Below are positions 1 to 4,664 of a DNA stretch of 8,301 bases, in pieces (the first letter of the stretch is position 1; every line of letters begins with the position of its first letter). Made by a program: the position numbers and the translations under genes. The notes under the pieces are model-generated. The model did not search any database. It was not told the origin of the DNA and was given only the letters and a program-made list of their open reading frames with translations. The stretch spans positions 25,629-33,929 of the forward strand of contig DEQB01000026.1 in NCBI GenBank assembly GCA_002359085.1. The letters are read 5' to 3'. This stretch comes from Erysipelothrix sp. UBA3377. Lineage in GTDB: Bacteria > Bacillota_I > Bacilli_A > Erysipelotrichales > Erysipelotrichaceae.

Positions 1-93
1 TTTTTACTTTTACACAATTATATGGACTTTATCTATATATAAGGTTATTAATTTTTATTAATACTATAAATAAACAAATGTGGTTTTAATACT

Positions 94-108
94 TAAATCA
101 TGTTTTTA
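94..108 (+). repeat. 15-bp repeat, copy 1 (origin)
   Basis: TAAATCATGTTTTTA is identical to positions 3247-3261 in the dnaN-yaaA gap. It contains a near-palindrome AAATCATGTTTT centred on CATG. A related near-palindrome, AAAACATGGTTT, lies at 186-197. It does not resemble a DnaA box. Confidence 0.6.
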
Positions 109-112
109 GAAT

Positions 113-139
113 ATGTAAATTGGTGAAAGAAATTTACAT
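113..139. repeat. 9-bp perfect inverted repeat in left oriC
   Basis: ATGTAAATT at 113-121 and its exact reverse complement AATTTACAT at 131-139 are separated by 9 nt. It is not a DnaA box and is not followed by a T-run, so it is not a standard terminator for either direction. It could be a protein-binding dyad or chance in AT-rich DNA. The function is unknown. Confidence 0.55.
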
Positions 140-171
140 TTCCCCAAAAAGTGTATTATTTTCAAAATCTA

Positions 172-273
172 TGTGGGTAACTTTTAAAACATGGTTTATC
201 TTCCACCATAAAATATTGGGATATTCACAATTATTTGGGTGTGTGAATTGGTGTGGAGTGGATAAGTGGATAA
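172..273. promoter_or_regulatory. Distal DnaA-box cluster
   Basis: Near-consensus DnaA boxes, each one base from consensus: 172-180 (TGTGGGTAA, reverse), 221-229 (ATATTCACA, forward), 257-265 and 265-273 (both AGTGGATAA, reverse). The last two overlap by one base, giving an 8-bp period. Read on the opposite strand they form TTATCCACTTATCCACT, almost the same 17-mer that lies beside the unwinding element downstream of dnaA. These are likely moderate-affinity sites for DnaA assembly; affinity is inferred from sequence only. Confidence 0.7.
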
Positions 274-295
274 GTCGTGAAAGTTATCTTATGAC

Positions 296-325
296 TTGAC
301 ATTTGGGTGGGTATAAAAGTATATT
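296..325 (+). promoter_or_regulatory. Candidate dnaA promoter (sigma-A type)
   Basis: A perfect -35 hexamer TTGACA (296-301) is followed, after an 18-bp spacer, by TATATT (320-325), which differs from the -10 consensus at one base. Transcription would start near 332 and give a leader of about 225 nt before the dnaA start codon, crossing the whole proximal DnaA-box cluster. This is the best promoter match upstream of dnaA. Its position among DnaA boxes suggests autoregulation, which is common for dnaA. Confidence 0.65.
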
Positions 326-412
326 TATCGTAATTCTCCACAAAGATATCCACAGTTTCAACATATGTGGGAAGTTGATAACTCTATCCACAAAGTATCC
401 ACAACTAAATTA

Positions 413-421
413 TGTGGATAA
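413..421 (-). promoter_or_regulatory. Consensus DnaA box
   Basis: TGTGGATAA on the + strand, an exact TTATCCACA on the - strand. It forms the left arm of a perfect 10-bp inverted repeat whose right arm holds the forward box at 439-447. Confidence 0.85.
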
Positions 422-446
422 CTGTGGAAAACTATGAGTTATCCAC
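414..446. repeat. 10-bp perfect dyad made of two opposed DnaA boxes
   Basis: GTGGATAACT (414-423) is mirrored exactly by AGTTATCCAC (437-446) across a 13-nt spacer, which itself begins with a third, reverse DnaA box (423-431). The arms are two DnaA boxes pointing outward-to-inward, extended by a shared flanking base pair. If transcribed from the upstream promoter, the dnaA leader RNA could fold here. Confidence 0.7.
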
Positions 447-475
447 TATAAACTAGGGTATCATAAATATGTGAT

Positions 476-484
476 TGTGGATAA
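476..484 (-). promoter_or_regulatory. Consensus DnaA box next to dnaA
   Basis: TGTGGATAA on the + strand, an exact TTATCCACA on the - strand, 72 bp before the dnaA start codon. It lies about 18 bp upstream of a possible -10 element (TATACT, 502-507) that lacks a convincing -35. If that weak promoter is used, DnaA here would compete with RNA polymerase; this is inference. Confidence 0.85.
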
Positions 485-543
485 AAAAAATAGTTCTCTT
501 ATATACTTTGAAAGGGTGTTTTTATTTGTTATTATATCTTCAC

Positions 544-551
544 AAAGGGGG
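544..551 (+). promoter_or_regulatory. dnaA ribosome binding site
   Basis: AAAGGGGG lies 5 nt before the ATG at 557. It is an imperfect Shine-Dalgarno with a G run in place of GGAGG, but the spacing is right and supports the chosen start. Confidence 0.75.
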
Positions 552-556
552 TTATT

Positions 557-1903
557 ATGACTACTGCTAACTTATATTTAGACGAATTATGGCAGCAAGT
601 TAAGACCTTGATCAGAAAATCAGAATATTTCGACGATACGATTTACAATACATATTTTGATAATACAAAATTGGCGAATCTTAATGAGAAGAAAGCCATG
701 ATCTCAGTTGACAACTTTTTCCACAAACTTATTCTAGATAATGAAGTATCATTTATTGCTTCAAACTTATCTAGAATTTTGAACGTTGACGATATTGAAT
801 GTGAAATTGTGATTAAAAATCAAGGGACACCCATGCCGGTTGCAATGACACCTGAAAAACGTGTCGTCATTAAGGATGATGGGATCTCTAGCGCGCATAC
901 TTTTGACAATTTTGTAGTCGGAAGTAGTAATAAGGAAACGCATTCGGCTGCATTGGGATGTGCATATCGTCCTGGGCAGTTCTTTACGCCCTTATTTATA
1001 TATGGAAATTCTGGACTTGGTAAAACACACTTGCTACATTCAATTGGTAACTACGTTAAAAAGAACAATCCTGACTCTAAAGTACTTTATATTTCGAGTT
1101 CAGACTTTGTTAGACATGTTGCGAATTCAATCAGTAATGGTACCATTGAGACCTTTAAAGATGAAATGTACGCTTTGGATGTATTATTAATCGATGATAT
1201 TCAATTTATTGCTGGAAAAGAGAAGTCACATGAGATTTTCTTCCATATATTTAATGAATTGGTCAATAATAAGAAACAAATCGTCATTACCAGTGACCGG
1301 TTGCCTACTGAAATTACGGGATTAACCGACCGGCTCATTAGTAGATTTGGTTCTGGGCTCTCAGTCGGGGTGGATTCACCTGAATTTGAAACGGCTCTTG
1401 CCATTCTATATATGAAGATTCGAAACCAGAACTTGGATGAGAAAATATTCCATGAAGATGCGCTTATTTACATCGCGACCCACTTCTCAAAGGATATACG
1501 TCAGTTAGAAGGGGCTTTGAATCGGTTGTTATTCTATTCCATTGAGTTTAGTGAGAATGGAATCATTACAATGGATACAACAATTCAGGCATTTAGAGGA
1601 GATTTCACACCGCCTAAGGAACTTGATCCAAAAACAATCAAGAGATTGGTTGCTGATTATTATGGACTGACAGTTACGCAACTGGTTGGAAAGTCTCGTA
1701 CTAAGGCCATCTCAAATGCAAGACACATTGCCATTTATCTCATTCGTAAACATTTGGATTTACCCTATAACAAGATCGGTGAAGAGTTTGGTAAAAGAGA
1801 CCATTCCACAATTATAAGTGCTTGTGATAAAATAGAAAAAGGTATTATAAAAGACAGCTTAATGGGATCTGCTGTTAAAGAACTTGAAAGTAAATTATTC
1901 TAG
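557..1903 (+). CDS. dnaA: Chromosomal replication initiator protein DnaA
   Basis: DnaA is the AAA+ initiator that binds DnaA boxes at oriC, oligomerises with ATP, melts the origin and recruits the helicase. The 448-residue length is normal. An N-terminal interaction domain (about 1-85) and a short linker precede the AAA+ core, which begins near TFDNFVVG (115-122). Walker A is GNSGLGKT (150-157), Walker B is LLIDD (210-214), the arginine-finger segment is SRFGSGL with Arg263, and sensor II is DIRQLEGALNR with Arg315. The C-terminal helix-turn-helix carries the signature GKRDHSTI (412-419). Two differences from textbook sequences are a Ser for the usual Trp after SRFx, and DHS where E. coli and B. 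subtilis have DHT in the DNA-reading loop. The gene lies between the two halves of oriC, and the ATG has a suitable ribosome binding site. The identification is secure. Confidence 0.98.
   Translation: MTTANLYLDELWQQVKTLIRKSEYFDDTIYNTYFDNTKLANLNEKKAMISVDNFFHKLILDNEVSFIASNLSRILNVDDIECEIVIKNQGTPMPVAMTPEKRVVIKDDGISSAHTFDNFVVGSSNKETHSAALGCAYRPGQFFTPLFIYGNSGLGKTHLLHSIGNYVKKNNPDSKVLYISSSDFVRHVANSISNGTIETFKDEMYALDVLLIDDIQFIAGKEKSHEIFFHIFNELVNNKKQIVITSDRLPTEITGLTDRLISRFGSGLSVGVDSPEFETALAILYMKIRNQNLDEKIFHEDALIYIATHFSKDIRQLEGALNRLLFYSIEFSENGIITMDTTIQAFRGDFTPPKELDPKTIKRLVADYYGLTVTQLVGKSRTKAISNARHIAIYLIRKHLDLPYNKIGEEFGKRDHSTIISACDKIEKGIIKDSLMGSAVKELESKLF
717..725 (+). promoter_or_regulatory. DnaA-box-like site inside dnaA
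   Basis: TTTTCCACA fits the relaxed DnaA box TTWTNCACA and lies within the dnaA coding sequence. A single relaxed match can arise by chance, so a role is uncertain. Confidence 0.3.
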
Positions 1904-1941
1904 AATCCACAATTTTATCCCTATATTTTCAACACAAAATA

Positions 1942-1950
1942 TGGTAAAAT
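1942..1950 (+). promoter_or_regulatory. Candidate dnaN promoter (extended -10)
   Basis: TGGTAAAAT is an extended -10 (TGn followed by TAAAAT). No good -35 is present at 16-18 bp upstream, which is tolerated in extended -10 promoters. A start near 1957 would transcribe through the unwinding element into dnaN. dnaN may also be read from the dnaA promoter, since I see no terminator after dnaA. Confidence 0.4.
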
Positions 1951-1979
1951 AAATGAGTGTTCAACAGGGTTTTTGGGAG

Positions 1980-1996
1980 TTATCCACTTATCCACA
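1980..1996 (+). promoter_or_regulatory. Overlapping double DnaA box at the unwinding site
   Basis: TTATCCACT (1980-1988, one mismatch) and TTATCCACA (1988-1996, perfect) share one base, so their spacing is 8 bp. Both point toward the triplet array and AT-rich block. From memory, B. subtilis has a comparable closely packed pair in the same place, which launches the DnaA filament onto single-stranded DNA. Similar placement here suggests the same role. Confidence 0.85.
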
Positions 1997-1999
1997 GCC

Positions 2000-2036
2000 C
2001 TAATAGTAATAAAGACATTTAAAATATATAAATATA
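2000..2036. other. Candidate DnaA-trio and DNA unwinding element
   Basis: Directly after the GC-rich step the + strand reads CTA ATA GTA ATA (2000-2011), an NTA triplet array. The complementary strand read 3'-5' is GAT-TAT-CAT-TAT, which keeps the central A and the following T of the DnaA-trio motif (3'-[G/A]A[T/A]-5') but has the preferred first base only in the first triplet. Positions 2001-2036 contain only 3 G/C of 36, as expected for an easily melted element. The dnaN ribosome binding site starts immediately afterwards. The position is convincing; the exact trio register is inferred. Confidence 0.65.
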
Positions 2037-2037
2037 C

Positions 2038-2043
2038 AGGAGG
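2038..2043 (+). promoter_or_regulatory. dnaN ribosome binding site (decides the start)
   Basis: A perfect AGGAGG lies 4 nt before the ATG at 2048. It rules out a longer reading that would begin near 1973 inside the origin DnaA boxes. Confidence 0.85.
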
Positions 2044-2047
2044 ATTT

Positions 2048-3169
2048 ATGAAATTTTCAATTTATAAAAGTGTATTATTGAAGTCACTTAATTCAGTAGG
2101 TCGTGCTGCTTCAGCACATTCACCTTTGCCTGTGTTATCTGGTATTAAACTTACAGCCAATGAAAATGGTTTGGTTTTATTAGCCAGTGATACGAATATT
2201 ACGATTCAAGAAATTATTAAATCTAATGATGATACGAAATTAGAGATTCATGAACAAGGGAGTGTTGTTTTAGATTCTCGTTATATTCTTGAAGCTGTAA
2301 GAAAGTTAGATAGCTTATATGTGAACATAGAAATCATGGATGGCGCACTCACACGTATTAGTGGTAATAACGCTGAGTATGAAATTAATGGCACACCGGC
2401 CAGTTCCTATCCGAATATAGATTTATATAAACCTGAAGTTCATTTTTCAATGCCAGCTTATAAATTAAGAGAAATTATAAGTCAAACAGCCTTTGCGGCT
2501 TCAACTACTGAAGATCGTCCAATTTTTACAGGTGTTAACTTTGTATTGAATGGTGGTGTTTTAACGGCCGTTTCTACAAATAGTTATCGTCTCGCTAAGA
2601 AAACAACAGAAATTTCAAATATGAATGATGAATTCAATATTACAATTCCTGCGACAAACTTAAATGAAGTGTCTAAAACTATCGTTGATAATATTGATGT
2701 GAATGTTTATGTATCCAATAAAATCGTTCAATTCTATATCAATGAAACCTTGATTCAATCTCGTTTGGTTGATGGTCTTTTCCCTGATGTGAATCGTTTG
2801 ATTCCCTCAGAATTTGGATATGAGCTTACTGTGAATGCTCATGATCTCATTTCTTCAATTGACCGTTCCTCATTCTTGAGAAGCGATGGCTTTTGGAATG
2901 TGCGTTTGGAGAGCAGTGATGAGGAAATTGTTATTTCATCCAGAAGTCAAGAAATTGGGTCTTCCCACGAAGTATTGAGCCCTATTGATTACAAGGGTGG
3001 TAAATTCAAAATTGCGTTCAATGGTCGTTATATGATCGAAGCGTTACAATCCTTTAAAACAGAGGAAGTAAAAATTCTCTTTGTGGGTGAAATGCAGGCT
3101 TTCATTTTGGTCAATCCAAATGATGATTCAGTCGTTCAACTTGTACTTCCTGTGAGAACATTTGATTAA
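2048..3169 (+). CDS. dnaN: DNA polymerase III beta subunit (sliding clamp) DnaN
   Basis: DnaN forms the dimeric ring that encircles DNA, tethers the replicative polymerase and serves as a docking platform for repair and regulatory proteins. The 373 residues fit the family, made of three similar domains of about 120 residues each. Recognisable segments are PLPVLSGIKL near the N terminus, EDRPIFTGVNF in the middle domain, and near the C terminus FNGRYMIEAL followed by the closing QLVLPVRTFD. The closing LPVR segment contributes to the partner-binding pocket in known clamps and is intact. The start at 2048 begins MKFSIYK, typical for the family; the frame is open further upstream, but that stretch is origin DNA. 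The gene is followed by a terminator-like hairpin, so it may be expressed separately from the yaaA-recF-gyr unit. Confidence 0.97.
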   Translation: MKFSIYKSVLLKSLNSVGRAASAHSPLPVLSGIKLTANENGLVLLASDTNITIQEIIKSNDDTKLEIHEQGSVVLDSRYILEAVRKLDSLYVNIEIMDGALTRISGNNAEYEINGTPASSYPNIDLYKPEVHFSMPAYKLREIISQTAFAASTTEDRPIFTGVNFVLNGGVLTAVSTNSYRLAKKTTEISNMNDEFNITIPATNLNEVSKTIVDNIDVNVYVSNKIVQFYINETLIQSRLVDGLFPDVNRLIPSEFGYELTVNAHDLISSIDRSSFLRSDGFWNVRLESSDEEIVISSRSQEIGSSHEVLSPIDYKGGKFKIAFNGRYMIEALQSFKTEEVKILFVGEMQAFILVNPNDDSVVQLVLPVRTFD

Positions 3170-3176
3170 GAAATAT

Positions 3177-3212
3177 AAAGTATGGGTGTGAAAACATCGA
3201 TACTTTTTCTTT
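3177..3212 (+). terminator. Candidate dnaN terminator
   Basis: AAAGTAT (3177-3183) pairs with ATACTTT (3200-3206), with a possible short inner helix around an AAAA loop. The sequence continues as a T-rich run (TTTTTCTTTT, 3204-3213). It starts 8 bp after the dnaN stop codon. The stem is AT-rich and therefore not strong, but the position and T-run fit an intrinsic terminator. Confidence 0.55.
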
Positions 3213-3227
3213 TATCAATTTTTACTA

Positions 3228-3260
3228 AAAAACATGGACCAATTCGTAAATCATGTTTTT
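3228..3260. repeat. 9-bp inverted repeat with CATG ends
   Basis: AAAAACATG (3228-3236) is exactly mirrored by CATGTTTTT (3252-3260) across 15 nt. The right arm lies within TAAATCATGTTTTTA (3247-3261), a 15-mer that occurs identically at 94-108 in the upstream origin. It could act as a hairpin in RNA, ending in five T residues, or as an operator. The function is unknown. Confidence 0.6.
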
Positions 3261-3261
3261 A
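3247..3261 (+). repeat. 15-bp repeat, copy 2 (dnaN-yaaA gap)
   Basis: Identical to 94-108. It overlaps the right arm of the 3228-3260 inverted repeat. The first 11 bases also occur at 3634-3644 inside recF. Confidence 0.6.
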
Positions 3262-3323
3262 CTGTCAAATTTCAACAAACAGGGTTTTACAGTATAAACA
3301 ACCAAAAATATATAATGTCTCTC

Positions 3324-3346
3324 AAAAGCCTTAAAAATGGCTTTTT
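3324..3346 (+). terminator. Second terminator-like hairpin before yaaA
   Basis: AAAAGCC (3324-3330) pairs with GGCTTTT (3339-3345) across an 8-nt loop. Most of the T-run is used in the stem and only one T directly follows, so it is a weak terminator. Because the stem begins with A's and ends with T's it could work in either direction. It ends about 12 bp upstream of the yaaA -10 element, so it would separate dnaN read-through from the next transcription unit. Confidence 0.45.
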
Positions 3347-3357
3347 CTATATAAATA

Positions 3358-3366
3358 TGCTATAAT
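3358..3366 (+). promoter_or_regulatory. Promoter of the yaaA-recF-gyrB-gyrA unit (extended -10)
   Basis: TGCTATAAT combines a perfect -10 hexamer (3361-3366) with the TGn extension. The -35 region at 17 bp is poor (TGGCTT, 3338-3343) and falls within the right arm of the hairpin above. Transcription would start near 3373, about 19 nt before the yaaA ATG. The tight gene packing downstream suggests this promoter serves all four genes. Confidence 0.65.
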
Positions 3367-3391
3367 TAATGAGTAAATCAGGTGGTACATT

Positions 3392-3604
3392 ATGGAAGAA
3401 AAAACTTTTATTATGACATTGGGACAATTTTTAAAGTTTCAAGATTTTGTTAGCAGTGGTGGTGAAGCCAAAATGCGAATCCAAGAATTTGAAATTTTAA
3501 TTAATGGTGAAAAAGATAACCGTAGAGGACGTAAACTTTATGCAGGTGATCAGGTTGAAATCAATGGTGATCACTTTGAGCTGATTTTAGAAGATGAAAA
3601 TTAA
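3392..3604 (+). CDS. yaaA: S4-domain protein YaaA (RecF-adjacent family)
   Basis: This is a small protein of 70 residues, nearly all of which is an S4-type RNA-binding fold. The family always recurs next to recF in Bacillota; its molecular role is poorly defined and RNA or ribosome binding is inferred from the fold. The match is clear: MTLGQFLKF (residues 8-16), SSGGEAK (21-27), and the highly conserved block NGEKDNRRGRKLYAGDQVEI (38-57), close to the B. subtilis YaaA sequence as I remember it. The ATG is preceded by AGGTGG (3380-3385). Its last 11 bases overlap the start of recF in another frame, so the two are likely translationally coupled. It is the first gene after the extended -10 promoter. 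Confidence 0.93.
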   Translation: MEEKTFIMTLGQFLKFQDFVSSGGEAKMRIQEFEILINGEKDNRRGRKLYAGDQVEINGDHFELILEDEN

Positions 3605-4664
3605 ATCATTAGAACTTAAAGATTATAGAAATATAAATCATGTTCGATTTGATTTCCATAAGCATCTTAATATTTTTTATGGAGACAATGGGCAAGGTAA
3701 AACCAATATATTGGAAGCCATTGCTTTACTCTCTTTGGGACGATCCTTCAGGATCAATCAAGATGCTTATCTTATAAAAGAAAATCAGCCTTTTTCTATG
3801 ATTGAAGCTACTTTAGAAAACGATGAAAAACTAAAAGTAGTTATCAGTGATAAAGGGAAATATCTTACCCGAAATCAAAAGGTGATTGAGAAGCTCAGTG
3901 ATTTTATTGGGATTTGTAACGTCGTACTATTTCATCCCGACGATCTACAATTCTTCACTCAAAGTCCAATGAAAAGGCGAAAAGAAATAGATTATGAACT
4001 GGGAAAGAATTCCCATACTTATTTATCCAATTTATCGACTGTGAATCAATTACTTGCGAATCGCAATGCTTTCTTGAAGAAGGATTCTGAGGATCAACTT
4101 TATTTAGATGTGATTGATGAACAATGGATTAAATTATCCGTCTCGATTATTGAGAATCGCCGTGATTTTATCGCAGCGATTTCTGAAACTACAGATTTGT
4201 ATTTCTCAAAGCTCTCTGACTTAAATTCTAAAATTACCATTGATTATCAAACACAGATTGACTTAAAGGAAACTGATTATCTTTCTGCCTTGAAAAAAAG
4301 GGTTGATGATAACTATCGTCGTGATAAAGAGTTTAGACTTACGCATGTGGGAATACACCGTGATGATTATATCTTTAAAATTGATGGTGAACCGATTATT
4401 AATGTTTTATCTCAAGGTCAAAGAAGGCTCTTAATCATTGCGTTTAAGTTTGCGATAATCAATTGGTTGATTCAAAAGAATGATAAAGTTCCTATATTTT
4501 GTATGGATGATTTATTTTCTGAATTGGATCATGTGAAAAGGCAAAATGTGTTGGATTTATTGGATGAAAATCTACAAGTATTTATTACGACTACAGATTT
4601 AAATTTTATTGAAACAAAAAAAGATAAACGTATATTTGAAATTAAAGGAGGCAATGTTGTATGA
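3594..4664 (+). CDS. recF: DNA replication and repair protein RecF
   Basis: RecF is an SMC-like ATPase that works with RecO and RecR to load RecA at gaps and stalled forks. Its 356 residues match the family (about 360-370). The start MKIKSLELKDYRN is canonical. Walker A is GDNGQGKT (30-37), the ABC signature is LSQGQRR (272-278), and Walker B with the D-loop is FCMDDLFSELD (302-312). All key ATPase residues are present. The ATG lies inside the end of yaaA (11-bp overlap) with no strong Shine-Dalgarno just upstream, which points to translation coupled to yaaA. The stop codon overlaps the gyrB start as ATGA. Many Bacillota have a small remB/yaaB gene between recF and gyrB; it is absent here. 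Confidence 0.97.
   Translation: MKIKSLELKDYRNINHVRFDFHKHLNIFYGDNGQGKTNILEAIALLSLGRSFRINQDAYLIKENQPFSMIEATLENDEKLKVVISDKGKYLTRNQKVIEKLSDFIGICNVVLFHPDDLQFFTQSPMKRRKEIDYELGKNSHTYLSNLSTVNQLLANRNAFLKKDSEDQLYLDVIDEQWIKLSVSIIENRRDFIAAISETTDLYFSKLSDLNSKITIDYQTQIDLKETDYLSALKKRVDDNYRRDKEFRLTHVGIHRDDYIFKIDGEPIINVLSQGQRRLLIIAFKFAIINWLIQKNDKVPIFCMDDLFSELDHVKRQNVLDLLDENLQVFITTTDLNFIETKKDKRIFEIKGGNVV
4644..4651 (+). promoter_or_regulatory. gyrB ribosome binding site within recF
   Basis: AAAGGAGG lies inside the last codons of recF, 9 nt before the gyrB ATG at 4661. gyrB can therefore be initiated independently even though it also overlaps the recF stop. Confidence 0.8.

Larger units (their letters stand above)
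334..447. promoter_or_regulatory. Proximal DnaA-box cluster
   Basis: Forward boxes with one mismatch each lie at 334-342 (TTCTCCACA), 346-354 (ATATCCACA), 384-392 (CTATCCACA) and 395-403 (GTATCCACA). The last pair is spaced 11 bp and the first pair 12 bp, so members of a pair face roughly the same side of the helix. They are followed by reverse boxes at 413-421 (perfect) and 423-431 (TGTGGAAAA), then a forward box at 439-447 (TTATCCACT). The cluster lies between the TTGACA promoter and dnaA, in the dnaA leader, so DnaA bound here could both organise the origin and repress its own gene. Confidence 0.8.
1..556. other. oriC: oriC, upstream part (DnaA-box region, no gene)
   Basis: This gene-free stretch precedes dnaA and is the upstream lobe of a bipartite origin. 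The left end is AT-rich (only 4 G/C in positions 31-70). From about 170 onward there are many sequences equal to, or one base from, the DnaA box TTATCCACA, on both strands. Two match perfectly (413-421 and 476-484). Further matches to the looser TTWTNCACA form lie at 8-16 (TTTTACACA) and 423-431. Dyad repeats sit at 113-139 and 414-446, and a promoter at 296-325. I see no coding signal on either strand. The rpmH-rnpA genes that often lie divergently upstream in Bacillota are not in the window. The oriC assignment rests on box density plus the adjacent dnaA gene. Confidence 0.9.
1904..2047. other. oriC: oriC, downstream part (dnaA-dnaN gap)
   Basis: This 144-bp gap contains, in order: a weak DnaA-like site overlapping the dnaA stop (GAATCCACA, 1903-1911, two mismatches), a possible dnaN promoter, two overlapping strong DnaA boxes, a GCCC step, triplet repeats, an AT-rich block and the dnaN ribosome binding site. 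The order box - GC step - triplets - AT block matches the basal unwinding system known from B. subtilis oriC, where melting also occurs just downstream of dnaA. Confidence 0.8.

Noticed and set aside
17..22. Possible minus-strand -10 (TATAAT) for a divergent rpmH promoter
   Set aside because: No acceptable -35 at 16-19 bp on that strand, and rpmH itself is outside the window, so it cannot be supported.
1..556. CRISPR array or iteron-type plasmid origin suggested by the repeated short motifs
   Set aside because: The repeats are DnaA boxes on both strands at irregular spacing, with no uniform repeat-spacer pattern and no plasmid Rep gene.
1973..2047. Upstream extension of dnaN by 25 residues
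   Set aside because: The frame is open but the added residues are encoded by the double DnaA box and the unwinding element, have no ribosome binding site, and do not resemble clamp N termini. The ATG at 2048 has a perfect AGGAGG and starts MKFSIYK.
3286..3316. TTTACA / TATAAT promoter upstream of the second hairpin
   Set aside because: The spacing is 19 bp and the start would fall at the base of the 3324-3346 hairpin, giving an RNA that meets a terminator at once. The extended -10 at 3358-3366 is the better promoter.
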